A stretch of 50,766 bases of DNA from Bradyrhizobium viridifuturi (GCF_001238275.1 NZ_LGTB01000056.1:1-50766), one strand, 5' to 3'; numbered from the stretch's first letter, positions 1-9,082 are shown. Program-made: numbers and translations. The notes: generated from the sequence alone by a model not told the origin.

Positions 1-202
1 GCGGCGCAGCGGCGGGCGGCGCTGGATGGGCGGGAGCGCCCGGTGCCGGTCGCGGCTTCGGCTTTCCGTCAGGTCCGAGCTCTTCCTTTGGCTGCGCCTG
101 TGCGACGACCAGCGGCGAAGTTTGTGCGTGCGACGCGGAGGTTGCGAATTGCATCACCGTCAGCGCAGTCGTGGCGAGCAGCACGAGACGAAGCTTTGTC
201 AT
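1..202 (-). CDS. Secreted Pro/Ala-rich protein, N-terminal fragment (partial, possibly OmpA family)
   Basis: Reading leftwards from an ATG at 200-202, the frame stays open to the window edge, giving 67 residues. The N-terminus is a typical signal peptide: a basic MTKLR start, a hydrophobic LVLLATTALTV core and a likely cleavage near SHA-Q around residue 27. After that comes a Pro/Ala-rich stretch beginning KEELGPDGKPKPRP. Signal peptide plus low-complexity Pro/Ala linker is the layout I associate with Bradyrhizobium OmpA-family envelope proteins, but the diagnostic domain would lie beyond the window, so the family is only a suggestion. A GGGGAC sequence lies shortly upstream of the start codon and could act as ribosome binding site. 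Confidence 0.6.
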   Translation of the reverse strand, partial: MTKLRLVLLATTALTVMQFATSASHAQTSPLVVAQAQPKEELGPDGKPKPRPAPGAPAHPAPPAAAP

Positions 203-433
203 GGTATTGGAGTCCCCGGGGCGGAAAGTCTGGGCAGGAGAGAAAGTGAGAGCCGAACAATTCGGCAGGACGATGAATTGCCAGCCGTTAGGCCGGATTG
301 TGGCGAGCGCCGAATCATCGACGAAGTTTATTTCGACATTATAACGGGTTGCATGTGTCTTTGTTCACTGGACATTCAGAAGAAACGCTTCGACACATTC
401 GCAATCGATTTGGAACTAAGGCGCGAGGGTGAC

Positions 434-668
434 TTACCGCCCGGGCGGACGATCTGTCGCAGGCGGCGGGCCGGATGGTCCAGGCGGCCCGCGCACCGGT
501 GATTCGTCGGGGGTGTTGCCGGGCAACTCGTCCGGCCGCGGCGGCTCGCCCGGTTCGCGCACGGGCGGCGGAATTTCAGGCTGCGGATTGCCCGGCGGAA
601 TCCCAGGCGGCGGTTCGCTCGGATTGCTCGGCGTCGCCGGCGGGATCTCGGGGGGGCTCGATCGGCAT
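434..668 (-). CDS. Small proline-rich protein, frameshifted at a G7 tract
   Basis: From ATG at 668 the first codons read MPIEPP, then the frame breaks at the run of seven G (C on the coding strand) at 650-656 and soon reaches a stop. If that run had six bases, one frame would continue to the TAA at 434-436 and give a 77-residue protein. It would consist mostly of Pro with Glu, Gly and Asn (for example EIPPATPSNPSEPPPG and ending PATDRPPGR). The downstream frame has no start codon of its own before an in-frame TGA, which argues for one broken gene rather than two. No signal peptide or known domain is visible. Whether the indel is a sequencing error or a slippery, phase-variable tract cannot be told from one sequence. 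Confidence 0.5.
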
Positions 669-773
669 CACATCGAGGCCCCGTGGCCGATGCCAAGTCG
701 CGTCGCGTGCATTGATCGCTCCGTTGTCGTTCGAAGCGATAACGGATCGCGCGCCGCGCCGTTCCTGCCGGCG

Positions 774-1160
774 TTATCCTGGTGCGTGGCAGACCGCCTC
801 GATGTTGTGGCCGTCGGGATCGAGCACGAACGCGCCGTAATAGTTCGGGTGATAATGCGCGCGAATGCCCGGCGCGCCGTTGTCGCGGCCTCCGGCCGCC
901 ATCGCGGCCTTGTAGAAGGCGTCGACGGTAGCGCGGTCCTTGGCGGTGATGGCGATGTGCACCGGCTTGTTCATCGCGCCTTCGCCGCCGATCCAGAAAT
1001 CCGGCTTGCCGTTGGCGCCGAAGCCTGCCGCCGGCGCGTGGCCGGTGACTTCCGCAGGCACTTCCATGATCAGGCCGTAGTCGAGCGGTGCCAGCGCGGT
1101 CTGGTAGAACGCCTTCGCGCGTTCGTAGTCAGAGACCGAAAAGCCGATATGGTCGATCAT
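774..1160 (-). CDS. VOC family protein (glyoxalase/dioxygenase-like)
   Basis: A 128-residue single-domain protein of the vicinal-oxygen-chelate fold. It opens with MIDHIGFSVSDYERAKAFY, the usual first beta strand and helix of the family, and closes with VLDPDGHNIEAVCH. Candidate metal ligands are His4, His68 (KPVHIAI) and Glu121 (NIEAV), the positions where VOC enzymes bind their divalent metal. The substrate cannot be inferred; many such proteins in rhizobia are annotated only as glyoxalase-like. I chose the ATG at 1160 because GGGAGG lies six bases upstream, although an in-frame ATG seven codons earlier exists. It stands alone; the neighbours give no functional hint. Confidence 0.8.
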   Translation of the reverse strand: MIDHIGFSVSDYERAKAFYQTALAPLDYGLIMEVPAEVTGHAPAAGFGANGKPDFWIGGEGAMNKPVHIAITAKDRATVDAFYKAAMAAGGRDNGAPGIRAHYHPNYYGAFVLDPDGHNIEAVCHAPG

Positions 1161-1269
1161 CGCGAGCCTCCCTTGTTGCATCCGCGCTCTCGCTTCACCT
1201 CACCTTTTAAGGGGCTTCAGGGGAAGGAGAAGATTGTTCGGTGCGACCGGCCTCAGCCGCGCGCAAGTC

Positions 1270-2096
1270 TCAGCTCCGCACCAGCAGCGTGTTGCTTCGC
1301 GTCCGGCCCTGATCGACGTAACCACGCGTGTGCATGTCCGCAATGCAGTCGTCGGTCCATTCGTCCTTCGACAGATGCTCGATCACGACCGCGCGCGGCC
1401 ACAGTTGCTCCGGCGCGTCGCGGAAGAAGCCGACCAGCACACGATCCTCGAAACCTTCGACGTCGATCTTCAGCGCATCGACCTTGTCAGCGCCGGCCTC
1501 CTCGAGGATGCGTTGCAGCCGCAGCGACGGCACCTTGAATGCCTTGCCGGTGGGCGTGCCGGTGACGATGTGGCTGGCACCGAGATTGTCGCCGTCGGTC
1601 TCGATCATCAGCTCGCCGTCGGTGGGGCCTGCGGCCGCGGCGACCAGGTGCACCTGCGGAAAGCCTGAGGCCTGGGTGTTGAATTTGAGCCGCGCATGCG
1701 TGATCGGATGCGGCTCGATCGCGATCACCTTGCCATCGGGTCCGACATCGCGCGCCAGCGCCAGCGCATAGGTGCCGACATTGGCGCCGAGATCGACGAA
1801 GGTGCCGCCGGCGCCGACATGGCGGCGCAGGAACGCGAGTCTTCGAGGTTGTAGTCGGGATTAAACAGCGCGCCGCGCTCGGTCGCGCTGTGCTGGTGAT
1901 GGAAGCGGAACGATGCGCCCTGGTAGGTCACATCGAGCGGTCCCGCGCCGAGCAGATTGACAAGCCGCGACAGCCATGGCCGGAACGCGCCGCGCCTCAA
2001 TCCGGTGCGATGCGCAAGCCGGATGATGGCGGCCTGCGCCGCATTGGGCGCCAGGGCGCCGAACGGCGCCGGCGAAATGTCGTTGCTGGGGATCAC
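1270..2096 (-). CDS. FkbM-type SAM-dependent methyltransferase, frameshifted
   Basis: Two minus-strand frames together make one methyltransferase of about 275 residues. The N-terminal part, starting with GTG at 2096 (GAGGG just upstream, in-frame TGA behind it), reads to FNPDYNLEDSR. The other frame continues as FLRRHVGAGGTFVDLGANVG, the glycine-rich SAM-binding motif, then KVIAIEPHP and later VDALKIDVEGFEDRVLVGF, the hallmark FkbM motif. One base appears to be missing near 1831-1836. FkbM-like enzymes O-methylate sugars or polyketide-like acceptors; in rhizobia they often sit in surface polysaccharide loci, but the acceptor here is unknown. It lies directly downstream of the ABC transporter gene on the same strand. 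Confidence 0.75.
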
Positions 2097-2157
2097 GCAC
2101 TGCCCTCGTCAAAAGCGGCGCATGCATAGCCGGTTTTGACGGGAGCGCCAACGCCCG

Positions 2158-4224
2158 TTATGCGGCCTTGGCCGAAGCTCGACGATTCCGCAGGAAGCGC
2201 CCGAGCAGCTTTCGCTTGCCCTTGCGCGGGATGAGGTCGACGTCACTGACCAGCTTGGCGCCGCCCTTGCGGCGCTCCAGCACGATCTTGCGGCTGTGAA
2301 ACGCTTCGAGCTCGACGCGATGAGCGACGCTGACGATGGTCGCGTTCGGCAACTCCGCCGTCACCATCTCCATCATCTTGTCCTGGCTCTTCTCGTCGAG
2401 CGCGGAGGTCGCCTCGTCGAGCACGACGATGTCGGGGTTGTGCAGCAGCAGGCGCGCAAACGCGAGCCGCTGCTTCTCGCCGCCGGACAGCGTCTGGTCC
2501 CAGGGTGCGTCTTCCTCGATCTTGTCCTTCAGATGGTCGAGGCCGACCTTGTGCAGGGCGTCGCCGATCTGCTCGACGTTCCAGTCCTCCGCCGCGCCGG
2601 GATAGGCCACCGCCCGCCGCAGCGTGCCCGAAGGCACGTACGGCTTTTGCGGCAGCATGAACAGGCGGCGGTCCGCATGCAGTCCGACACTGCCGCCGCC
2701 CCACGGCCATAGGCCGGCAATGGCGCGGACCAGCGTGCTCTTGCCGGTGCCGGATTCGCCGGCGACCAGCAGCCGTTCTCCCGCATCGATCGCGACTTCG
2801 GTTTCGCCGACCACGGCCGTGCCGTCATCGAGCGTGACCGAGAGGTCGTTGAGACTCAGCATGGCCTCGCCCTCGGTCTCGCCGCGTTTGATGCGGCCGA
2901 AGCCGTCGCCGGTCTCGGCGCGCTCGAGCCCGTCGAGCGACATCATCAGCGACGCGATGCGGCGTGCGCACGCGTTCCAGTCGGCGAGCCTCGGATAATT
3001 GTCGACTAGCCAGCCGAACGCAGTCTGCACGATGGTGAAGGCGGAGGCCGCCTGCATCACCTGGCCCAGCGTCATGCTGCCGTCGAGGAACTTTGGCGCG
3101 CACAACAGCAAGGGCACGACCGGCGCGATGAGATTCGATCCCTGCGAAACGAGCGTCGTGCGCATATGCTGCCCGGCGAGCCGCGCCCATTGCCGCAGCA
3201 CGTTCGAGAATGTCCTGTCGATGCCGTCGCGCTCTTCGGTCTCGCCGCCGAGCAGCGCGATGCTTTCGCCGTTCTCGCGCACGCGGGTCAGCGTGTAGCG
3301 GAATTCGGCTTCCGCCTGGTTCTTGTCCTCGGATATCTGCACGAAGCGGCGACCGATCACCATGATCGAGCCGGACGCAATGGCGGCGTAGATGATCGCG
3401 GCAATCACCAGGAAGCCCGGGATGGTGATGGACGAGCCGCCCAGCGTCACCGTCAGCGCGCCGCCGATCGTCCAGAGCACGACGATGAACGTGATGGCGG
3501 ACAGCAGCGCCGACGTCACGCCGGCGATGAAATCGACCGGTGAGTCGGTCGCGATTCGCAGATCCTCGGCGATGCGGTATTCCGGATTCTTGTGATCGCC
3601 GTCGACGAGGTTGAGCTGGTAGTAGCGGCCGTTCGCCAGCCAGCGCGACACCACGGCGTTGGTCAGCCAGGCGCGCCAGCGCCGTTGAATCCCCATGCGG
3701 CCGAATACCTGCGCGACGCCCAGCAGGACGCTGCCGATCGCGAGCGGAAAGAAGATCGCGGTGAGGTGGAAGACGCTGACCGAATCCCGCTTCTCGATCG
3801 CATCGAAGATCGCGCGATTCCAGACGTTGATGCCGTACTGGACGGCGACGTTGGCGACGATCAGCAGCAGCAGGCCGATCGTGAACAGCCACGCCAGCCG
3901 GTCGCCATTGCGGCCCCAGTAGCCGCGCGCGGTGATCCAGAATCGGGTCAGCAGATAGTCTTTGCGCGCCTGTTCGGCTTCTTCGGGCGACAGTTCGGGA
4001 TCGGGTTCGAGGATTTCAGGCGGCGGCGGTTCGACATGGTCGCCGTTTTCGGCAATGACCTCGACAAATTCCGATTTGTCGTCCGCTTTCTTGTCGTCCG
4101 CTCCGCTCGGTGCAGCGTTGCCGTCCGCAGCACTGCCGCGCTTCGCTCTCGCGTTCCGAGGCAAGGTGGCCTTGGCCGGCGAGGGCCTGTTCGACGATCC
4201 GGATTTTGCCTCAGCCTTACCCAT
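2158..4224 (-). CDS. BacA/SbmA-like ABC transporter, fused permease and ATPase
   Basis: A 688-residue inner-membrane half-transporter. Residues 1-95 are a charged, Lys/Ala/Glu-rich extension with no homology I recognise. Transmembrane segments follow from about 108 (LAWLFTIGLLLLIVANVAVQ), with a motif region NPEYRIAEDLR typical of the SbmA/BacA-type membrane domain. The C-terminal ATPase has Walker A GESGTGKST near 490, signature LSGGEKQR near 578 and Walker B IVVLDEATSALDE near 600, so it should hydrolyse ATP as a homodimer. Family members move peptides, cobalamin-like compounds or very-long-chain fatty acyl groups; Bradyrhizobium BclA, needed for symbiosis with NCR-producing legumes, belongs to this group. 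Whether this gene is BclA or a paralogue cannot be decided here. Confidence 0.85.
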   Translation of the reverse strand: MGKAEAKSGSSNRPSPAKATLPRNARAKRGSAADGNAAPSGADDKKADDKSEFVEVIAENGDHVEPPPPEILEPDPELSPEEAEQARKDYLLTRFWITARGYWGRNGDRLAWLFTIGLLLLIVANVAVQYGINVWNRAIFDAIEKRDSVSVFHLTAIFFPLAIGSVLLGVAQVFGRMGIQRRWRAWLTNAVVSRWLANGRYYQLNLVDGDHKNPEYRIAEDLRIATDSPVDFIAGVTSALLSAITFIVVLWTIGGALTVTLGGSSITIPGFLVIAAIIYAAIASGSIMVIGRRFVQISEDKNQAEAEFRYTLTRVRENGESIALLGGETEERDGIDRTFSNVLRQWARLAGQHMRTTLVSQGSNLIAPVVPLLLCAPKFLDGSMTLGQVMQAASAFTIVQTAFGWLVDNYPRLADWNACARRIASLMMSLDGLERAETGDGFGRIKRGETEGEAMLSLNDLSVTLDDGTAVVGETEVAIDAGERLLVAGESGTGKSTLVRAIAGLWPWGGGSVGLHADRRLFMLPQKPYVPSGTLRRAVAYPGAAEDWNVEQIGDALHKVGLDHLKDKIEEDAPWDQTLSGGEKQRLAFARLLLHNPDIVVLDEATSALDEKSQDKMMEMVTAELPNATIVSVAHRVELEAFHSRKIVLERRKGGAKLVSDVDLIPRKGKRKLLGRFLRNRRASAKAA

Positions 4225-4322
4225 CGCGCGACAACGCGAGGGAAATCACAAGGTTCCAGTGCGGTTCCGAGGCATGCAGAATGACCGGACGAAGCGTGCT
4301 GAGCTGTGCCAGCGCAATCACC

Positions 4323-6467
4323 TCACCCCGCCGGCGCCTGATCCCGCCGCAGCCGGCGCGAGCGCGCGGCCTTGTGCAGCATGCGCGCCAGCTGCTCGGC
4401 CGAATAGGGTTTCTGCAGCAGCTCGAAGCCGCCGCTGCCCTGCTGCGACAGCACCTGGCTGTAGCCGGAGGCGAGCACGATCGGCAGATCGAGCCGCTGC
4501 CGGCGGATCTCCTCGGCAAGCTCGATGCCGCTCATGCCGGGCATCACGACATCGGTGAACACGAGGTCGAACCGGCCGGGGTCGACGGTCAGCTCCTCCA
4601 GTGCGTGGGTGGCGTTCTCCACCAGCACGCAGGTGCAACCGAGCTGGGTCAGCGTGTCGGCGGCGAACTTTCCGACCTCGGCATTGTCCTCGACGATCAG
4701 GACCGTTGCGCTGGTCGGATCGACCGAAGGCGCATCCTCCATGAGCGGCGATTGCGCGCTGTGCTTGCCGACGACGCGCGGGAGATACAGCGTGAATGTC
4801 GAGCCCTTCCCGACCTCGCTGCTCACAGTGACCTCGCCGCCGGACTGCTTGGCGAAGCCGAACACCTGCGACAGGCCGAGGCCGGTACCGTGACCGACCT
4901 CCTTGGTGGTGTAAAACGGCTCGAAGATGCGGCCGAACAGCTCCTGCGGAATTCCGACGCCGGTGTCGGCCACCGACACCGCAACATGGCCGTGCGGGCT
5001 CGGCGGCGTGCTGGTCTCGGACGGCAGATTGTCCACGGCGCGGACCGCGATCGTGAGCCGGCCGACGCCGTCCATGGCGTCGCGCGCATTCACCGCCATA
5101 TTGATGATGGCGGTCTCGAACTGGCCGGCGTCGGCGTTGACGAGGCAGGTCTGGTCCGGCACCTGCGCCGTGATCTCGATGCGCGAGCCGATCAGGGTCG
5201 CGATCATCTCGCTTAGGGTGCGGACGTTCTGGCAGGCATCGAACACCTCGGGCTTGAGCGTTTGCCGGCGCGCGAACGCAAGCAGCTGGTTGGTCAGCTT
5301 GGCGGCACGGTTCACCGTGTTGGAGATCGCATCGATGTAGCGCTGCCGCCGCGGCTCCGGTAGGTCCGGCCGCCGCAACATGTCGACCGACGCGCGGATC
5401 ACGGTGAGTAGATTGTTGAAGTCGTGTGCGACGCCGCCGGTCAGTTGCCCGAGGGCTTCCAGCCGCTGGCCATGCCGCAATGCCTCCTCGGCTTCGATAC
5501 GCTTGTTGGCCTCCTCCTCCAGGCGCTCGGTTCGCTGATAGGCGAGCACCAGCAAGCCGAACAGCAGCGCGGTGGCCGGGATGCCGAAGATCAGGTGCTG
5601 GGCCATGGTCGTGATCCAGCGCGCCCGGATCGCCAAGGTTTCCAGGCCGGCGCTGACATAGATCGGGTATTCGGCCAGCCGCTCATAGCGCATGCGCCGT
5701 TCGATGCCATCGACCGGGGAGCGGATCGTCATGGTGCCGGCCTGCGGATTGGCGGCCATCTGCTGTCCGAGCGGCCCGCTCGGCTCGAACCTGGCGTCGT
5801 GGTCGACGACCGGGAAGTGCGCCAGCACCGCGCCGTCGGTCCGGATCAGCGCCAGGAAGCTGCCGGGCTCGCGGCCGATCCGCGCATAGAAGTTTTCGAA
5901 ATACTCCGGAAGCACCGAAGCCTGGATCACGCCGGCAAAGCTGCCGTCCGGGTTGCTGCGGCGCCGGCCGACGCTGAAGAACCGCGCGCCCTGATAGGGC
6001 GGCCGCGGGGTCAAGACCTCGCCGATATAGGTGCCGATGTCGCGCTCGACATGGATCCGGAAGTAGTCCCGATCCGAGAAATCGATGTCGGGAGCCGGCT
6101 CCACCAGGCTGTTGACCAGGGCATGGCCGCTGGCATCGAACACCCAGATCGATTTCACCTGGGGAAGCGTCTCGGCAACCTGGCGCAGCCGCTCGTGCAG
6201 GCTCTTCTCGCGCGCGACGATCTCGGCATCGCTCATGCCGCGGACGACCTCGGTGACCTCGCCGAGGCTGCGGTCGATGGTCTCGAACACCTTGAGCGCG
6301 TGTTCATGGGTGACGTCGAGGGTCCGCTGGATTTCCTGGTCGGCGGCCTCGCTGGTCGAGATCCGGGACATCGCCGAAGCGAACAGGAACAGCGCCAGCG
6401 GAAGGGCCAGCGAGCCAGCCATCATCCATTGCAGCAGTCTCAGCGAATTGCGTGGTGCGGTCGGCAC
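4323..6467 (-). CDS. Hybrid sensor histidine kinase with periplasmic Cache-type sensor and C-terminal receiver
   Basis: A 714-residue membrane kinase. A first transmembrane helix spans about 14-36, a periplasmic sensor domain of the PDC/Cache type covers about 45-280 (FSDRDYFRIHVERD and GVIQASVLPEYF are characteristic), and a second helix lies near 295-315. The dimerisation domain carries the phosphorylated His348 in GGVAHDFNNLL. The ATPase domain shows the N box (NMAVNARDAM) and G boxes (DTGVGIPQELFGRIFEPF, GHGTGLGLSQ). The receiver at the end has the phosphoacceptor Asp639 in FTDVVMPG and the Lys of LLQKPYS. The start is a GTG with GGAG upstream. No cognate response regulator lies next to it. 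The ligand is unknown. Confidence 0.88.
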   Translation of the reverse strand: MPTAPRNSLRLLQWMMAGSLALPLALFLFASAMSRISTSEAADQEIQRTLDVTHEHALKVFETIDRSLGEVTEVVRGMSDAEIVAREKSLHERLRQVAETLPQVKSIWVFDASGHALVNSLVEPAPDIDFSDRDYFRIHVERDIGTYIGEVLTPRPPYQGARFFSVGRRRSNPDGSFAGVIQASVLPEYFENFYARIGREPGSFLALIRTDGAVLAHFPVVDHDARFEPSGPLGQQMAANPQAGTMTIRSPVDGIERRMRYERLAEYPIYVSAGLETLAIRARWITTMAQHLIFGIPATALLFGLLVLAYQRTERLEEEANKRIEAEEALRHGQRLEALGQLTGGVAHDFNNLLTVIRASVDMLRRPDLPEPRRQRYIDAISNTVNRAAKLTNQLLAFARRQTLKPEVFDACQNVRTLSEMIATLIGSRIEITAQVPDQTCLVNADAGQFETAIINMAVNARDAMDGVGRLTIAVRAVDNLPSETSTPPSPHGHVAVSVADTGVGIPQELFGRIFEPFYTTKEVGHGTGLGLSQVFGFAKQSGGEVTVSSEVGKGSTFTLYLPRVVGKHSAQSPLMEDAPSVDPTSATVLIVEDNAEVGKFAADTLTQLGCTCVLVENATHALEELTVDPGRFDLVFTDVVMPGMSGIELAEEIRRQRLDLPIVLASGYSQVLSQQGSGGFELLQKPYSAEQLARMLHKAARSRRLRRDQAPAG

Positions 6468-6819
6468 GGGCGCTCCGGCTCCTTGCAGACCTTAACGCAA
6501 ACCATTGTGCCGGAGGAAGCAAATCCCCGTCCCGGATCGCCGTATCGGAAGCTCGTCCGCGTCTGCGGGCAACGAAAGTCGGTTCGGGGCGCTCGGTCGG
6601 CTGCCGGGTCGAACTCAGGCCCGGCGCGGCGGGGCGATGACCGCCGGCCTGGCGGGGCCGGCCACGCCGCCCGCGGGGATCACGACCTCGTTAGCAGGAG
6701 CGCGGCAGTCAAGCGGAAAATCGGCCGGGAAGACGATCGGAGACGCTCTTTTTAGGGGTTCTAAAACCTCTCACGGGCAAATGCTTGACCCTGTGACTAC
6801 CTGCTGAAAAACAGGCCGC
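6468..6819. other. Intergenic region between sensor kinase and feoA (352 bp)
   Basis: This gap separates the divergently transcribed kinase and feoAB and must hold both promoters. Most of it is GC-rich without a convincing gene. The only clear motif is the AT-rich imperfect palindrome at 6751-6765, listed separately. A TTGACC at 6785-6790 resembles a -35 box, but the sequence 17 bases on (AAAACA) is a poor -10 box and lies too close to the feoA start to be persuasive. Confidence 0.5.
6751..6765 (+). promoter_or_regulatory. ICE-like iron-control motif upstream of feoAB
   Basis: The 15 bases TTTAGGGGTTCTAAA form an imperfect inverted repeat, with TTTAG on the left and the half-site TTCTAAA intact on the right. 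They lie in a local AT-rich patch of an otherwise GC-rich intergenic region, about 55 bases before feoA. In rhizobia the iron regulator Irr binds ICE elements made of TTTAGAA/TTCTAAA half-sites, so control of feoAB by Irr is a reasonable inference. The left half is degenerate, which lowers confidence. Confidence 0.4.
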
Positions 6820-7107
6820 ATGACAGGCGATCCAGACACTTCCCAGGACATTCTTCACGATATCCGGCTCGGGCATGCGGATCGCGGTTTTGTCGGCAAG
6901 ATCATCAGGCTCGATGCGCTCGTGACGGGCTCATCGCTCTCTCCGCAGGAGCTGGAGCAGCGCCTGGTCGAGATGGGATTTGTGGAAGGCGCGCGCGTGG
7001 AAATCCTGCATGAAGGCACGATCCGGCGGGACCCGATCGCGGTGCGCGTCGACAACATCACGATCGCGCTGCGCCGGAGCGAAGCCATGGCCGTGATCGT
7101 CGAATGA
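6820..7107 (+). CDS. feoA: FeoA family ferrous iron transport accessory protein
   Basis: A 95-residue cytoplasmic protein with the SH3-like FeoA fold: GFVGKIIRLDA at the start of the domain, then LEQRLVEMGFVEGARVEILHEG and RRDPIAVRVDNITIALRRSEA, all standard FeoA segments. FeoA is a small partner that supports the FeoB iron permease. Its stop overlaps the feoB start in ATGA, so the two are translationally coupled. The first 20 residues (MTGDPDTSQDILHDIRLGHA) are an extension of the usual ~75-residue protein, and a later start is possible. The ICE-like motif upstream suggests iron control. Confidence 0.92.
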   Translation: MTGDPDTSQDILHDIRLGHADRGFVGKIIRLDALVTGSSLSPQELEQRLVEMGFVEGARVEILHEGTIRRDPIAVRVDNITIALRRSEAMAVIVE

Positions 7108-8978
7108 CAACTGCATCCCTGCGCCTGGCGCTGGTCGGCGCGCCGAACACCGGCAAGACGTCGCTGTTCAACAGCCTGACCGGCAGCCGCCAGAAGGTCG
7201 CCAATTATCCGGGCGTCACGGTCGAGCGCAAATCCGGCGGCTTCGTCACGCCGGAGGGCCGCAGCGTCACCGTGCTCGACTTGCCCGGCACCTATTCGCT
7301 GCGCGGCCGCAGCCCGGACGAGGAGATCACCCGCGACATCGTGCTCGGCCGCTTCGACGGCGAGGCGGTGCCCGACCTCATGCTCTGCGTTGCGGACGCC
7401 ACCAATCTGCGGCTGACCCTTCGGCTGGTGCTCGAGCTGAAGCGCGTCGGCCGGCCGATGATGCTCGTGCTCAACATGATCGACATCGCAAGGCGGCGCG
7501 GCGTGACGATCGATCTCGATCGGATGTCGCAGGAGCTCGGCCTGCCGATCGTGACCTCGGTCGCGGTTCGCAAGGGCGGTGTCGACGAACTCCTGAAGCG
7601 GACCGACGAATTCCTGGCGAAGTCGCATGAGGCGGCGGCCAGCGAGTGGACGACGCCGACGATTGCCGACCTCAAGGCGGCGCAGCGCGAGGCGGATCGC
7701 ATCATCGCGGCGGTGGTGACGCTGCCGACCAAGCCGGACACGCTGACCAACCGGATCGATTCGGTCGTGCTGCATCCGGTCTGGGGTCTCGTGATCCTGG
7801 CCGTGATCCTGTTCGTGATGTTCCAGGCGGTGTTCACCTGGGCGCAGCCGGCGATGGAGCTGCTGTCGGACGGTTTTGCCGCGCTCGGGCAGCTGATCCA
7901 TGACCTGATGCCCGCAGGCTGGGGCCTGTTGCAGAGCTTCCTGCAGAACGGCCTGATCTCGGGCGTCGGCAGCGTCATCGTGTTCCTGCCGCAGATCATC
8001 ATCATCTTCCTGTTCATCCTGCTGCTGGAAGATTTCGGCTACATGGCGCGCGCCGCGTTCCTGATGGACCGCATCATGGGTGGCGCCGGGCTGCATGGCC
8101 GCGCCTTCATTCCGCTGCTGTCGAGCTTCGCCTGCGCCATTCCCGGCATCATGGCGACGCGGGTGATCGACAACCGCCGCGACCGCCTGACCACGATCCT
8201 GATCGCGCCGCTGATGACCTGCTCGGCGCGGATTCCGGTCTATACGCTGATCATCTCGGCCTTCGTTCCGGCGACCACGCTGTGGGGCTTCGTCAATCTG
8301 CAGGGGCTCGTGATGTTCGGCCTCTATGCCGCTGGGATCACCAGCGCGCTGACGGTCTCGGCGATCGCGAAATTCTTCCTGTGGCGCGACCACGCGCCAG
8401 CGCCGTTCATGCTGGAATTGCCCGACTACAAGATGCCGCGGCTGCGCAGCATCGCGATCGGCGTATTCACCCGCGCCAAGATGTTCCTGTATCGCGCCGG
8501 CACCACGATCCTCTCGATGATGGTGCTGATCTGGTTCCTGGCGTCGTTCCCGCAAGCGCCCGCCGGGGCCGAGGGGCCGGCGATCAACTACAGCTTCGCG
8601 GCGATGATCGGCCACGCGCTCGAGCCGCTGCTGCGGCCGATCGGCTTCAACTGGCAGATCGCGGTGGCGCTGATCCCGGGCATGGCGGCGCGCGAGGTCG
8701 CGGTCGCCGCGCTCGGCACCGTCTATTCGATCGAGGGCGGCAAGGAGGCGGCCGATCAGATCGGCCAGGTGCTGGCGCAGAAATGGACGCTGGCGACCGC
8801 GCTGTCGCTCCTGGTCTGGTACATCTTCGCCCCGCAATGCGCCTCGACGCTCGCGGTGATCCGCCGCGAGACCGGCGGCGCGAAGTGGATGGTGGTGACG
8901 TTCATCTACATGCTCGCGCTGGCCTATGCCGCAAGCTTCCTGACCTTCAATTTGGCGCAGGCGCTCGGCCTTCATTGA
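7104..8978 (+). CDS. feoB: FeoB ferrous iron transporter
   Basis: A 624-residue inner-membrane Fe2+ permease with an N-terminal G domain. Visible motifs are G1 GAPNTGKTSLFN (residues 12-23), G3 DLPGTYSLRG, and G4 NMID. A helical linker domain follows, and then the membrane part with the two Gate repeats, containing ARAAFLMDRIMGGAGLHGRA and SFACAIPGIMATR in the first and PGMAAREVAVAALGTVYSI in the second. The conserved Cys residues of the gate regions (FACAIPG, MTCSARIPVY) are present. The length is a little below the ~750 residues of the E. coli protein because the C-terminus is short, as in many alphaproteobacteria. It overlaps feoA by four bases; no feoC-like gene follows. Confidence 0.95.
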   Translation: MTTASLRLALVGAPNTGKTSLFNSLTGSRQKVANYPGVTVERKSGGFVTPEGRSVTVLDLPGTYSLRGRSPDEEITRDIVLGRFDGEAVPDLMLCVADATNLRLTLRLVLELKRVGRPMMLVLNMIDIARRRGVTIDLDRMSQELGLPIVTSVAVRKGGVDELLKRTDEFLAKSHEAAASEWTTPTIADLKAAQREADRIIAAVVTLPTKPDTLTNRIDSVVLHPVWGLVILAVILFVMFQAVFTWAQPAMELLSDGFAALGQLIHDLMPAGWGLLQSFLQNGLISGVGSVIVFLPQIIIIFLFILLLEDFGYMARAAFLMDRIMGGAGLHGRAFIPLLSSFACAIPGIMATRVIDNRRDRLTTILIAPLMTCSARIPVYTLIISAFVPATTLWGFVNLQGLVMFGLYAAGITSALTVSAIAKFFLWRDHAPAPFMLELPDYKMPRLRSIAIGVFTRAKMFLYRAGTTILSMMVLIWFLASFPQAPAGAEGPAINYSFAAMIGHALEPLLRPIGFNWQIAVALIPGMAAREVAVAALGTVYSIEGGKEAADQIGQVLAQKWTLATALSLLVWYIFAPQCASTLAVIRRETGGAKWMVVTFIYMLALAYAASFLTFNLAQALGLH

Positions 8979-9082
8979 TAAGAGCCGTTGTGGCGGCAAT
9001 GGGTGCAACAGGCCGAACGACGAAGTAGAGTTCATCCGGGGGCGCCTCACGCGCATCCTCGGGTTCCCTGCGAGACCATGCA

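Noticed and set aside
720..757. Imperfect hairpin downstream of the VOC gene
   Set aside because: Arms around CGTTGTCG/GCGATAACG pair only partly and no T run follows, so calling it a terminator is not justified.
6785..6813. Promoter-like TTGACC with 17-base spacing before feoA
   Set aside because: The -10 part (AAAACA) is poor and transcription would start at the feoA codon itself, which is implausible given the normal upstream spacing needed.
8979..9082. Possible short gene or feoC after feoB
   Set aside because: Only a 17-19 codon frame without a ribosome site fits here; FeoC-like winged-helix features are absent.
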